A stretch of 64,000 nucleotides of DNA from NCBI RefSeq assembly GCF_009818105.1, contig NZ_CP046564.1:372001-436000 (forward strand), written 5' to 3'. The notes below the pieces were generated by a model. It was not told where the DNA came from. It did not search any database and saw only the letters and a list, made by a program, of their open reading frames with translations. The number at the start of each line of letters is the position of its first letter. Within the stretch, counting starts at the first letter, position 1. Positions 35,743-44,090 of the stretch are shown here, in pieces. This DNA comes from Bacillus sp. N1-1. GTDB taxonomy: Bacteria; Bacillota; Bacilli; Bacillales; Guptibacillaceae. Both the position numbers and the translations under genes were made by a program.

Positions 35743-36237
35743 ATGAAAAAGACAGTAAGCGAATCAAGAGTCTATAAGAGCAGTCGTATTTTTCCACCGG
35801 ACTTGAACAGTCACGGAACCTTATTTGGAGGGAAATTACTTGCCGATATGGATATGTTAGCATCAATCGCAGCAACAAGGCATTCTCGTCTAGAATGCGT
35901 CACGGTATCGATGGATACAGTTGAGTTTTTGCATCCTATTACCGAAGAAGATTCGATTCATTATGAAGCATTTGTCATTTGGACAGGAAAAAGTTCTATG
36001 GAAGTTTTTGTGAAAGTAACCGCTGAACATTTATTGACAGGTGCAAATCGTATTGCAGCTACGTGCTTTATTTCGTTTGTTGCTTTGCTTGAAGGAAAGC
36101 CGATGCAAGTACCTGGAATCGAACCAGAAACAGAAGGGGAGAGGCAACTTAATGTGCTGGCGCGAAAACGAGCTCAAAAAAGATTGGACCGTAAAGTAAC
36201 AAGTAAGAACTTAGCAGAAATTTTAACCATGTTATAA
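35743..36237 (+). CDS. ykhA: Acyl-CoA thioesterase, hotdog fold (YkhA-like)
   Basis: A 164-residue cytoplasmic hotdog-fold enzyme. The family signature LNSHGTLFGGKLLADMDMLASIAATRHS holds the catalytic Asn/Asp region, and VTVSMDTVEFLHPI and VKVTAEHLLTGANRIAATCFISFVAL follow. It hydrolyses medium- to long-chain acyl-CoA. The start follows AAAGGAGAGAGGAT. It sits directly downstream of the B12 riboswitch terminator, which is unexpected for this family. Confidence 0.92.
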   Translation: MKKTVSESRVYKSSRIFPPDLNSHGTLFGGKLLADMDMLASIAATRHSRLECVTVSMDTVEFLHPITEEDSIHYEAFVIWTGKSSMEVFVKVTAEHLLTGANRIAATCFISFVALLEGKPMQVPGIEPETEGERQLNVLARKRAQKRLDRKVTSKNLAEILTML

Positions 36238-36243
36238 CAAAAA

Positions 36244-36275
36244 GGGGGGGAGCGGAGTTATCCGTCTCTCCTTTC
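36244..36275 (+). terminator. Probable terminator of the thioesterase gene
   Basis: A GC-rich hairpin with CGGA/TCCG next to the loop and GGAG/CTCC at the base, interrupted by a small bulge, is followed by CTTTCTT. Confidence 0.5.
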
Positions 36276-36392
36276 TTACGTTTCCATCCTAATTACTTGG
36301 AATGAGAAACTTTTTTTGAAAACGAAGTTAGGAAAAGATAGTTGAGTGGTATAGGAGTGAGAGTGCAACGAAATAACCAAAGGAGACGACCA

Positions 36393-37472
36393 ATGTGGAT
36401 TAAACATGATTTTTTTAAGTATATTACAGGTATAATTCTACTATTAATTTGTTTCTTCTTTTTAACGGAGTTAGATTTAGTGAAACCAGTAAAAACAATT
36501 ATCGGTACACTTTTTTATCCTGTGCTCATTGCTGGATTTTTGTACTATGCCATTAAGCCGGTTGTTAAGTTAATAAAGAAAATTCCATATATACCGGATC
36601 TTGCTGCCATATTAATTGTGTTTTTAGCGATTGCAGGAATCCTCTACACAGGTTTTACTTTTCTAGCAAGTCCAATTCAAAATCAGGTATCTGAGTTTTC
36701 AAAGGAGTTACCTGAGAAATTGAAAGAATCAGCAAAAGAAGCAGAGAAAATGATGGAGAAGAATGATATGGAGATGCTTTCTCTCGAGAATCTCCGCCAA
36801 AAAGCAACGGGCTATTTAGGCAATTTAACACAAAATCTTGGTGATCATATTATGCAGGTTGTGAGTGCACTAACAAGTGCCACAACGGTTCTTGTGATTG
36901 TGCCTTTTGTTCTGTTCTATTTCCTTAAGGATGATCACAAATTAAAGCCTTTTTTGTTAAAGATAATTCCGAATAAACATCATGGGGAAGGGGAAAAGGT
37001 GCTTCGTAACATTGATAAAACGTTATCTGCTTATATTACCGGGCAAATCATTGTAGCTGTTGTAGATGGTGTTTTAATATACGTTGCTTACTTAATTATT
37101 GGTCTGCCTTATGCACTGATGCTAGCCCTATTTGTTATGATAACAGCAGTCGTGCCTTTCTTCGGGCCAATCATTGGTGTGATTCCTGCCCTTGTGGTCG
37201 CTTTAACACAAGAACCAATTTTAGCATTGTATGTCATTATTGCTATGATCGTTGTGCAACAATTAGAAGGAAACCTGGTAGCCCCTGTGGTACTTGGCAA
37301 AAGGTTAAACATCCATCCTTTAACGATTATTTTACTACTCATTGTAGCAGCAGCTTTATATGGCTTTATTGGAATGCTGATTGCTATCCCACTTTATTCA
37401 GTCATTAAAGTAATCGTTAAGAATTTATATGAGTTCTATCGTATACGGCATCGATCTGAATTAACTGAATAA
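36393..37472 (+). CDS. AI-2E family transporter (YtvI/PerM-like)
   Basis: A 359-residue membrane protein with about seven to eight segments. The ATG at 36393 follows AAAGGAGACGACCA. A charged coiled region (about residues 105-150) separates the first three segments from the rest. The family C-terminal signature VPFFGPIIGVIPALVVAL and QLEGNLVAPVVLGKRLNIHPL is clear. Members are proposed exporters of small molecules, or Na+(Li+)/H+ antiporters in some Bacillaceae, so the substrate is open. Confidence 0.87.
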   Translation: MWIKHDFFKYITGIILLLICFFFLTELDLVKPVKTIIGTLFYPVLIAGFLYYAIKPVVKLIKKIPYIPDLAAILIVFLAIAGILYTGFTFLASPIQNQVSEFSKELPEKLKESAKEAEKMMEKNDMEMLSLENLRQKATGYLGNLTQNLGDHIMQVVSALTSATTVLVIVPFVLFYFLKDDHKLKPFLLKIIPNKHHGEGEKVLRNIDKTLSAYITGQIIVAVVDGVLIYVAYLIIGLPYALMLALFVMITAVVPFFGPIIGVIPALVVALTQEPILALYVIIAMIVVQQLEGNLVAPVVLGKRLNIHPLTIILLLIVAAALYGFIGMLIAIPLYSVIKVIVKNLYEFYRIRHRSELTE

Positions 37473-37475
37473 AGA

Positions 37476-37513
37476 TAAACTCCCCTACTTCACTAATTGA
37501 ATAGGGGAGTTTA
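37476..37513. terminator. Bidirectional terminator
   Basis: TAAACTCCCCTA pairs with TAGGGGAGTTTA between convergent genes. Confidence 0.85.
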
Positions 37514-37555
37514 TTGTTTAGTGCCTAAAACCTGCAAAACTGTAGCAATTTCTCG

Positions 37556-38551
37556 TTATAAATAAATACGTGCCAGACGTTCATAGGATTTCTTCCGTTC
37601 TTTAGGATCGTGTAAGTTTGTCAGTACCATGAATTCTTCTGTCTCATAAAGCTCGGCCAAGTCATCGATTTTCTTTTTAACTGTAGACGGAGAACCAATA
37701 ATCATTCGCTTTCGGTTTGTCTCGATCCTTTCTTTTTCGGTAGCTGTATATCGATATTTCCTTGCTTCTTCAGGGGAGGGGATACGGCTATCGAGGCCTT
37801 TTTCAACTCGTAAAAGCCAGAGGTCCTGGCTTTTAGCAAGTTCCTCAGCATGTTCATCTGTTTTTCCACACACAACAAAAAGCGCTATGATTGCAGAAGG
37901 GGATGAACTATAGTAGGTTGGTTTGAACAATTCGTAGTATGTTTTTAGCGTATTTTCTCCGCGATCTGGCTTAATGAAGTGCCCAAAAACATAGCCAATT
38001 CCTAACTCGGCTGCTTTTTTTGCACTATTTTCTCCCATGCCGAGAAGCCAGAGAGAAGGCGGGGTGTTCGTTTGTGGTGCTGCTTTGATACCAGCATATT
38101 CGTGTTCACTAGGCATGGAATCAGTTAAATAGTGAGAAAGCTCTTTTAACTGACGAGGAAACTCATTTAAGCTTTTGTTTACGCCATCTGTTAAAGCGAG
38201 TCGCGTTTTTGCTGTGCCTCCAGGAGAACGTCCTACACCAAGGTCAATTCGACCTGGGTGCAGGGCTTCTAACTGACGAAAGTTTTCGGCTACTTTAAAA
38301 GGACTGTATTGTGGGAGTAAGACACCTCCAGAACCTACTTTAATTCGGTTCGTTGAGGCCGCGATATGTGCCATCATAATCTCAGGAGCTGTGCTAGCTA
38401 GCCCTTTTGTACTGTGGTGTTCTGCAAACCAGTATCGTTTATATCCTAAATCTTCTGCTAAAATAGCAAGGTTTCGTGTATTTTCAAGGGTTGTATATGA
38501 ATCGCTTCCTGAGGGAATGGGAGCTTGATCAAGAATACTTAAGTTTATCAA
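37556..38551 (-). CDS. LLM-class (luciferase-like) flavin-dependent oxidoreductase
   Basis: A 331-residue cytoplasmic TIM-barrel flavoprotein. It starts with TTG at 38551, since AGAAGGAGAT lies 9-10 nt upstream and the family N-terminus is INLSILDQAPI; the longer frame reads through the ribosome binding site. The motifs RYWFAEHHS, IKVGSGGVLLPQYSPFKVAENFRQLEALHPGRIDLGVGRSPGG are typical of bacterial luciferase-like monooxygenases of the MsnO8 type. The substrate is unknown. It is divergent from the NADH oxidase gene, with a shared 240-bp control region. Confidence 0.9.
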   Translation of the reverse strand: MINLSILDQAPIPSGSDSYTTLENTRNLAILAEDLGYKRYWFAEHHSTKGLASTAPEIMMAHIAASTNRIKVGSGGVLLPQYSPFKVAENFRQLEALHPGRIDLGVGRSPGGTAKTRLALTDGVNKSLNEFPRQLKELSHYLTDSMPSEHEYAGIKAAPQTNTPPSLWLLGMGENSAKKAAELGIGYVFGHFIKPDRGENTLKTYYELFKPTYYSSSPSAIIALFVVCGKTDEHAEELAKSQDLWLLRVEKGLDSRIPSPEEARKYRYTATEKERIETNRKRMIIGSPSTVKKKIDDLAELYETEEFMVLTNLHDPKERKKSYERLARIYL

Positions 38552-38658
38552 TCGTCCTGCATCTCCTTCTATTCTCTTTGTTAGTATAAGCAATCTCATT
38601 ATATCCTAACGCTTTGCATAAGGATGGTATAGTGATACGACTTCTTCTTGCGAACATA

Positions 38659-38676
38659 TTGTGAAATATTGAGCAA
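38659..38676. promoter_or_regulatory. Degenerate Rex-like half-site
   Basis: TTGTGAA-ATAT-TGAGCAA has a perfect left half of the Rex operator but a poor right half. It is placed 65 bp (2 x 32.5) from the next Rex-like site. Confidence 0.35.
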
Positions 38677-38681
38677 AGTGA

Positions 38682-38710
38682 TTGCGACTTTAGAAAAGAT
38701 GACGTATACT
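38682..38710 (+). promoter_or_regulatory. Sigma-A promoter of the NADH oxidase gene
   Basis: TTGCGA (38682-38687), 17 bp, TATACT (38705-38710). Transcription would start near 38717, just before the first good Rex-like site. Confidence 0.75.
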
Positions 38711-38723
38711 AAGAATATAGAAA

Positions 38724-38741
38724 TTGTGAAATTCATCACAT
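38724..38741. promoter_or_regulatory. Rex operator-like site 1
   Basis: TTGTGAA-ATTC-ATCACAT matches the redox repressor Rex consensus TTGTGAA-N4-TTCACAA in 12 of 14 positions. It lies immediately downstream of the predicted transcription start. Confidence 0.65.
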
Positions 38742-38755
38742 ACTTACTATTTTAT

Positions 38756-38773
38756 ATGTGAAGTTATTCACAA
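38756..38773. promoter_or_regulatory. Rex operator-like site 2
   Basis: ATGTGAA-GTTA-TTCACAA matches the Rex consensus in 13 of 14 positions. It lies exactly 32 bp, three helical turns, after site 1 and just before the ribosome binding site. Confidence 0.75.
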
Positions 38774-38793
38774 TTTAATAAGGAGGAGTTTTG

Positions 38794-40122
38794 ATGAAAG
38801 TAGCAGTTGTTGGATGTACACATGCCGGAACAGCGGCAGTTACAAATATAGCAAGACGTTATCCAGAAGCTAGTATTACTGTTTATGAGCGTAATGATAA
38901 TGTATCCTTCTTATCATGTGGAATTGCTCTATATGTAGGTGGAATTGTAAAGGATCCGCAGGGGTTATTCTACTCATCTCCTGAAAAATTAGAAGAGATG
39001 GGCGTAACGATGAAAATGAAGCACGAAGTATTGCAAATCGATTCTAAAAATAACCGTATTCGCATTAAAAATTTAAAAACAACCGAAGTGTTTGAAGATG
39101 ATTACGATAAACTAGTGATGGCGACTGGTTCATGGCCAATCGTACCGCCAATTGAGGGAATTCAGCTTCATAATATCCTTTTATCTAAAAATTACACCCA
39201 AGCAAACACAATTATTGAAAAAGCGAAAGGTGCTAAGCGCGTAACTGTTATTGGTGCAGGCTATATTGGAGTTGAATTAGTAGAGGCTTTTCAGAAATAT
39301 GGAAAAGAAGTAACGCTAATTGATGGGGAGGATCGTATTTTAAGTAAGTACCTTGATCCTGAATTCACAAATGTTATTGAAGAAGATTTTAGAGAGCGGG
39401 GGATAAAGCTTGCTCTTAATGAAACTGTAACTCGCTTCGAAGGTAAAGAGACCGTCTCTAAAGTGGTAACGACTCAAGGTGAATATGAAACAGATCTTGT
39501 TATCCTTTCAGTAGGCTTTCGTCCAAATACAGATCTTCTTAAAGGGCAGGTAGATATGATGCCAAACGGTGCCATCATTGTTGATGAATATATGAGAACG
39601 AGTCAACACAAGATTTTTGCTGCAGGCGATAGCTGTGCGATTCGATACAATCCAACTGGCGAAAATGCTTATATTCCTTTAGCCACAAATGCGGTTCGAA
39701 TGGGAACGCTCGTTGGACAGAACATTATGGAGCCCACAATCAGATATATGGGTACTCAAGGGACATCTGGCTTGCATCTTTTTGATTATAGTATGGCTTC
39801 TACTGGACTAACTGAGAAGGCGGCTCTTCGTGCGGAGAAGAATGTGAAAACAATCACAATCGAGGAAAATAACCGGCCAGAGTTTATGCCAGATTATGAA
39901 GTAATTACGTTAAAAGTTGTCTATGAAGAAGAGAGCAGAAAAATTTTAGGTGCACAAGTGATCTCTAAAGCTGATGTGACGCAATCGATTAATACACTAT
40001 CTGTTTGCATTCAAAACAGCATGACAATTGATGAATTAGGATACATTGATTTCTTTTTCCAGCCACACTTTAATAAACCGTGGAATTTTCTTAATCAGGC
40101 CGGTCTCCAGGCGGCTTTATAA
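38794..40122 (+). CDS. NADH oxidase / CoA-disulfide reductase family flavoenzyme
   Basis: A 442-residue FAD-dependent pyridine-nucleotide-disulfide oxidoreductase. N-terminal FAD fold KVAVVGCTHAG, single redox-active Cys42 in FLSCGIAL, NAD-binding VTVIGAGYIGVELVEAF (about residue 150) and the FAD-contacting KIFAAGDSCA. A single active Cys is typical of water-forming NADH oxidase and CoA-disulfide reductase. Rex-like operators in its promoter argue for NADH oxidase, which regenerates NAD+ when the NADH/NAD+ ratio rises. The ATG follows AAGGAGGAGTTTTG. Confidence 0.87.
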   Translation: MKVAVVGCTHAGTAAVTNIARRYPEASITVYERNDNVSFLSCGIALYVGGIVKDPQGLFYSSPEKLEEMGVTMKMKHEVLQIDSKNNRIRIKNLKTTEVFEDDYDKLVMATGSWPIVPPIEGIQLHNILLSKNYTQANTIIEKAKGAKRVTVIGAGYIGVELVEAFQKYGKEVTLIDGEDRILSKYLDPEFTNVIEEDFRERGIKLALNETVTRFEGKETVSKVVTTQGEYETDLVILSVGFRPNTDLLKGQVDMMPNGAIIVDEYMRTSQHKIFAAGDSCAIRYNPTGENAYIPLATNAVRMGTLVGQNIMEPTIRYMGTQGTSGLHLFDYSMASTGLTEKAALRAEKNVKTITIEENNRPEFMPDYEVITLKVVYEEESRKILGAQVISKADVTQSINTLSVCIQNSMTIDELGYIDFFFQPHFNKPWNFLNQAGLQAAL

Positions 40123-40129
40123 TTGTTTG

Positions 40130-40155
40130 TCCGCTGGCATCACTATGCCAGCGGA
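40130..40155 (+). terminator. Terminator of the NADH oxidase gene
   Basis: TCCGCTGGCAT pairs perfectly with ATGCCAGCGGA around CACT. The T-run after it is short. Confidence 0.7.
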
Positions 40156-40244
40156 TTGCTTGTATAGTCTGCCGATACTTGCATCCTAACCTTACGATAG
40201 CCATAATAAAGGATAGAAAATGTGTAGGAGAGAGTGAAGAAGTA

Positions 40245-40898
40245 TTGACTAATAAAATTTCGGATATAAATGTGGACCAAAAGCATACGCGTATTTACCT
40301 CATTCGCCACGGTGAAAGTGAATGGAATGCAGCAGGAGATCTCTATTGTGGGCGAACGGATATTGGGCTTTCTAAAGAAGGCGTAACTCAAGCGAAGAAT
40401 GCAGGCGACTTTCTTAGTTCAGTGGCATTTGATCGAGCATACGCTTCCCCATTGATTCGAGCACGTGATACAGCTGAACTTATTTTAGGAAAACGGAATT
40501 TACCGATTCAACTAGACGAACGGATTTATGAAGGAGATTTTGGCGAGTGGGAAGGACGATCCAAAGCAGCGTTTATAAAAGAAGATCCTGAATCATGGGA
40601 TAATTGGATGGCTAATCCCTGGGAAACAAGAGCTGGCAGAACTGGTGAAACCGCGCGAGAAATGTATGAGAGAGCATCGGCTTTCTTTAAGGAAGTTAGT
40701 GACAAACACCCAGGCGAAACCGTACTCGTTGTCGCTCATAACAACACCATTCGATTCTTTCTTGCAGGCATATTAGGAATGCCTTTTTCAAACTATCGTC
40801 GCATCTTTCAAGATAATACAGGAATCAATATTCTCGACGTGGATAGCGATGATATCCTCATACGCAGTCTGAATATCAATGCTCATCTAAATAATTGA
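40245..40898 (+). CDS. Histidine phosphatase family protein (phosphoglycerate-mutase-like)
   Basis: About 217 residues. The TTG at 40245 is the likely start (AGGAGAGAG upstream); a longer frame from 40179 has no ribosome binding site. It contains the catalytic RHGESEWN, with the phosphorylated His and Arg, then YASPLIRARDTAELI and the second His in VLVVAHNNTIRFFL. Family members act as phosphatases on sugar phosphates or on alpha-ribazole phosphate, or as cofactor-dependent mutases. The specificity is not visible. It is monocistronic. Confidence 0.85.
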   Translation: MTNKISDINVDQKHTRIYLIRHGESEWNAAGDLYCGRTDIGLSKEGVTQAKNAGDFLSSVAFDRAYASPLIRARDTAELILGKRNLPIQLDERIYEGDFGEWEGRSKAAFIKEDPESWDNWMANPWETRAGRTGETAREMYERASAFFKEVSDKHPGETVLVVAHNNTIRFFLAGILGMPFSNYRRIFQDNTGINILDVDSDDILIRSLNINAHLNN

Positions 40899-40900
40899 AA

Positions 40901-40932
40901 AAAAAAAGCGATGCAGCTGCATCGCTTTTTTT
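40901..40932. terminator. Bidirectional terminator
   Basis: AAAAAAAGCGATGCA pairs with TGCATCGCTTTTTTT between two convergent genes. Confidence 0.9.
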
Positions 40933-42246
40933 CTAATGAGAAAGTTCTTTGTATGATTTTTTGACAATGCTACTTAAAGCAATGAGGGCAATGACGTTCG
41001 GTAATACCATAAATGCGTTAAATGTGTCGGCAAGTTGCCAAACGAACGGAACGTTCAAGACAGTCCCGAGGACAATGAAGATAAGCACAGCGGCACGATA
41101 ATATGGCACACTTTTTTCACCAAATAAATAGTTCACGTTTGTTTCACCAAAGTAAGCCCATCCTAAAATCGTTGTAAAGCTAAAGAACAATAAACTAAAA
41201 GCAATAAAGTAGACACCAAAGCCACCAAGCCCACTAGTAAAACTAGCCTGGGTTAATTCTATGCCAGTTAAATTGGAACTTGCGCCGTCCGTTACGAGAA
41301 TAACAAGGGCTGTAACGGTACAAATAATCACGGTATCGATGAGAACACCGACCATGGCCACAAATCCTTGCTGCGCAGGATGTTTCACTTCTGCCACAGC
41401 GTGAGCGTGAGGTGTTGAACCCATACCCGCTTCATTGGAGAATAGCCCTCTTGCAACCCCATATCGAATGGCTTCTTTAATAGAAGCACCAAGCACTCCG
41501 CCTCCAGCAGATTCAGGAGTGAAAGCTGACTCAACGATAAGTGATAGCGCTGGAAGTACTTGATCGAAATGTAAGACAAGAATGATAAGAGCCCCAATGA
41601 TGTAGAGTAAAGCCATAATTGGAACAACATTTCCTGCAAATCGGGCGATACGATTGATACCACCGAATAGAATTAAACTAATCAAAATTGCGACACCGAA
41701 ACCGATCACAAGAGGTGGAATTTGAAAGGCGGTTTGAAACGCATCTGCTATTGAATTGGATTGCACCATATTCCCGACAAATCCAAGCGCACAAATAATG
41801 GCGATGGCAAAGAAAGCGGCTAGTTTTTTACTACCTAGCCCGTCACGGATATAGTAAGCAGGCCCACCTTTAACAACTCCGTTTTCTTTGACGCGAAACT
41901 TCTGAGCTAGCACAGCTTCCGCAAAGATCGTGGCCATACCAAGAAAGGAAGAGATCCACATCCAAAAAATAGCTCCTGGTCCACCTGCTGCAATAGCAGT
42001 AGCGACCCCGGCTAAGTTTCCTGTTCCTACTTGAGCGGCAATGGCTGTTGAGAGGGCCTGGTAAGATGAAATGCCGTTTTGTTTCTTTTTCGAGAAAAGG
42101 GGGCCAAATGTTTGACGAAACCCTTCTTTTAAACCTGTAAACTGGATAAATCCAAGACGTATCGTGAAGAATAGCCCAGTTCCAAGAAGAAGGGAAATCA
42201 TAATAGGTCCCCACAGAATCTCATTTATTGCTTCTATTGCTTGCAC
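40933..42246 (-). CDS. Sodium:alanine/glycine symporter (AGCS family) 2
   Basis: About 437 residues from a GTG at 42246. The ATG at 42315 of the longer frame lies inside the -35 box of a good promoter, and the family N-terminus starts near IEAINEILWG. AGCS signatures: AAQVGTGNLAGVATAIAAGGPGAIFWMW and LFSNEAGMGSTPHAHA. It has about eleven membrane segments and transports a small neutral amino acid with Na+. It is a paralogue of the symporter at 28924-30339, with many substitutions. Confidence 0.88.
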   Translation of the reverse strand: MQAIEAINEILWGPIMISLLLGTGLFFTIRLGFIQFTGLKEGFRQTFGPLFSKKKQNGISSYQALSTAIAAQVGTGNLAGVATAIAAGGPGAIFWMWISSFLGMATIFAEAVLAQKFRVKENGVVKGGPAYYIRDGLGSKKLAAFFAIAIICALGFVGNMVQSNSIADAFQTAFQIPPLVIGFGVAILISLILFGGINRIARFAGNVVPIMALLYIIGALIILVLHFDQVLPALSLIVESAFTPESAGGGVLGASIKEAIRYGVARGLFSNEAGMGSTPHAHAVAEVKHPAQQGFVAMVGVLIDTVIICTVTALVILVTDGASSNLTGIELTQASFTSGLGGFGVYFIAFSLLFFSFTTILGWAYFGETNVNYLFGEKSVPYYRAAVLIFIVLGTVLNVPFVWQLADTFNAFMVLPNVIALIALSSIVKKSYKELSH

Positions 42247-42285
42247 TGTTGTCAACTCGCTCTCATGAAAAAATAAGATTCTCCA

Positions 42286-42315
42286 ATGATAGCTTATTTT
42301 TTCACTATACTTCAA
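42286..42315 (-). promoter_or_regulatory. Promoter of symporter 2
   Basis: Minus strand TTGAAG (42315-42310), 18 bp, TATCAT (42291-42286). Transcription would start near 42279, so translation begins inside the longer open frame. Confidence 0.55.
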
Positions 42316-42344
42316 CCCATTAAATCACTATGGTAACCATTTCC

Positions 42345-43535
42345 TTAGTAATTTGTTTGTGATTGAAGACGTTTTTCTGTTTTCTTCTGTTTTTGGATCC
42401 ATTGATAAAAGAACAAAATTCCAATAACAAAGATGCCGAGAATCATGTAAAGATTTGCATATCCTAAAGTGGTTACGATAATCCCAAGTATAAACGATCC
42501 GGTTGCAATTCCCGTATCGAAAAAGGTGAAAAACGTAGCAGTGGCGTGTGCACTTCTTGATTCAGGGGCTGCTTGTATGGCTAGCGTCTGAAAACTTGGA
42601 ACAATTGAGCCATAACCTAACCCGATTAACGCACCAGCAAGAAGTAACATCCATGCCTCGGTTGTTAAACTGAGTGTAACGAGACCGAGCGCAAATAGAA
42701 CAAATGCAGGTAGGATAACCGTATTCGGTCCTCTTACGTCAAACATTCTTCCGGTGAAAGGTCTGGAGATGAGCATCGCTACAGCAAATACGGCGAAAAA
42801 GAATCCTGCAGCTTCAAGAAGACCAATTGATTTCGCATAAAGCGATATAAATGAAATAACGCTCGCATATGAGAATGCGACAAAGAGTCCAACGATTGCA
42901 ATAGGAAATGATTTTTTCTCAAAAAGATCATTGAACGTTAATTTATGACTCGGAGCGGGTTCACTATTTTCAATTACTTTCACCCCGAGTGTACAGAGAA
43001 CGCCAATCGTCATAATCCCACTAAGGACAAGGAAAATTGTCATATATGAAACATATTGAAGAAGCGTAAGTGCGATAAATGGCCCTGTTACAACTGCTAG
43101 ATTCATAGACATCGCAAAGTAACCAAGGCCTTCTCCACGTCGTTCACGTGGAATTGTGTCTGCTGCAATTCCACCAGCAGCGGTTGTTACAATACTAAAC
43201 CAAACCCCATGAAAGAAGCGAAGAAGAAGTAACGCAACATAGTTATCCACTAATGGGTATAAAAAGGAGGCTGCTGCAAAAAAAGCTGCGCTTGTAACAA
43301 GCATTTTCTTTTTCCCAAACCGATCAATTAATCTACCAGAAAAAGGCCGAACAATAATGGCAGATAACAAGAAGATTGTAATGATAAGACCAGCTTCAGA
43401 TTCACTCCCACCAATTTCTTCTGTTACGTAAATTGGAAGTAGTGTTAATAGCGCATAGAAAACAATGAAAATAAATAGATTACTTATGGAGATGTTTAAA
43501 AAGCTTTTGGTCCAAATCGGTTGTTTATTAGACAT
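42345..43535 (-). CDS. MFS drug/solute efflux transporter
   Basis: A 396-residue protein with twelve predicted membrane segments. Start ATG at 43535 behind GAAAGGAGAGGGG. The loop 2-3 motif reads GRLIDRFGKKK (motif A of the major facilitator superfamily). The start overlaps the end of the MarR gene by 8 bp, giving translational coupling. This arrangement suggests MarR-controlled export of a toxic compound. The drug is unknown. Confidence 0.88.
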   Translation of the reverse strand: MSNKQPIWTKSFLNISISNLFIFIVFYALLTLLPIYVTEEIGGSESEAGLIITIFLLSAIIVRPFSGRLIDRFGKKKMLVTSAAFFAAASFLYPLVDNYVALLLLRFFHGVWFSIVTTAAGGIAADTIPRERRGEGLGYFAMSMNLAVVTGPFIALTLLQYVSYMTIFLVLSGIMTIGVLCTLGVKVIENSEPAPSHKLTFNDLFEKKSFPIAIVGLFVAFSYASVISFISLYAKSIGLLEAAGFFFAVFAVAMLISRPFTGRMFDVRGPNTVILPAFVLFALGLVTLSLTTEAWMLLLAGALIGLGYGSIVPSFQTLAIQAAPESRSAHATATFFTFFDTGIATGSFILGIIVTTLGYANLYMILGIFVIGILFFYQWIQKQKKTEKRLQSQTNY

Positions 43536-43959
43536 GAGGCCCCTCTCCTTTCTTTGCTCCAATTTGTTTTAAAAGATAATAAAAATGAGCCTGCTCTTCA
43601 GATGATAATTGCGAGAGAAGTGACTCTTCCAATTTTTGAATGGATTCTTTAATGACAGGTAAGTGGTCTTCTGCTTCCTGCGTGAGACGAACAATCCGTT
43701 CCCGTTTATCAGACCCTTCTGTTCGAGTAATCCAGTTGCTTTTCTCCATCCGCACGAGCGTGCGTGTCGTTGTAGGAGCTTCAACATTTAAATATTTCCA
43801 AATGTCTGTCTGTTTCATTGGACCAAATTGATCAAGGCAGTACAAAATGGTCCATTGAGAACTATAGAGGTGATACTGCTTTAGCAATTCGTTCACTTCT
43901 TTTGTGATAAAGCGAACTTGTTGATGCAAGTTGTGAAAAATATCGCTCGTTGAAATCAT
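43528..43959 (-). CDS. MarR-family transcriptional regulator
   Basis: A 143-residue winged-helix repressor. Start ATG at 43959 behind AGTGGAGGAAG. The DNA-binding core reads MKQTDIWKYLNVEAPTTTRTLVRMEKSNWITRTEGSDKRERIVRLT. A perfect palindrome lies 25 bp upstream of the start codon, which suggests autoregulation. It forms an operon with the MFS transporter gene. Confidence 0.9.
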   Translation of the reverse strand: MISTSDIFHNLHQQVRFITKEVNELLKQYHLYSSQWTILYCLDQFGPMKQTDIWKYLNVEAPTTTRTLVRMEKSNWITRTEGSDKRERIVRLTQEAEDHLPVIKESIQKLEESLLSQLSSEEQAHFYYLLKQIGAKKGEGPHV

Positions 43960-43983
43960 ACTTCCTCCACTGAACATTCATTT

Positions 43984-44001
43984 TATTTACCTGGGTAAAT
44001 A
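43984..44001. promoter_or_regulatory. MarR operator candidate
   Basis: TATTTACC-TG-GGTAAATA is a perfect 18-bp palindrome, located just upstream of the MarR start codon and probably over its promoter. Confidence 0.7.
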
Positions 44002-44065
44002 ATCACATAAGATACAGTTTATCGACATTCTTACCTATTGTAAAGAAAAGGAGCTTAAGAAAAAA

Positions 44066-44090
44066 TAAAAAAGCCATTATCGGCTTTTTT
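44066..44090 (-). terminator. Terminator of the Rieske oxidoreductase gene
   Basis: AAAAAAGCC pairs with CGGCTTTTTT around ATTAT. On the minus strand it ends in a run of T directly after the stop codon. Confidence 0.8.

Noticed and set aside
38552..38599. N-terminal extension of the LLM oxidoreductase
   Set aside because: The ribosome binding site AGAAGGAGAT lies inside this extension, so translation starts at the TTG downstream.
42247..42315. N-terminal extension of the second AGCS symporter
   Set aside because: Its ATG lies in the -35 box of the likely promoter and the residues do not resemble the family.
42329..42339. ATGGTAACCAT near-palindrome after the MFS gene, considered as a terminator
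   Set aside because: The stem is only five base pairs around one base and no T-run follows on the minus strand.
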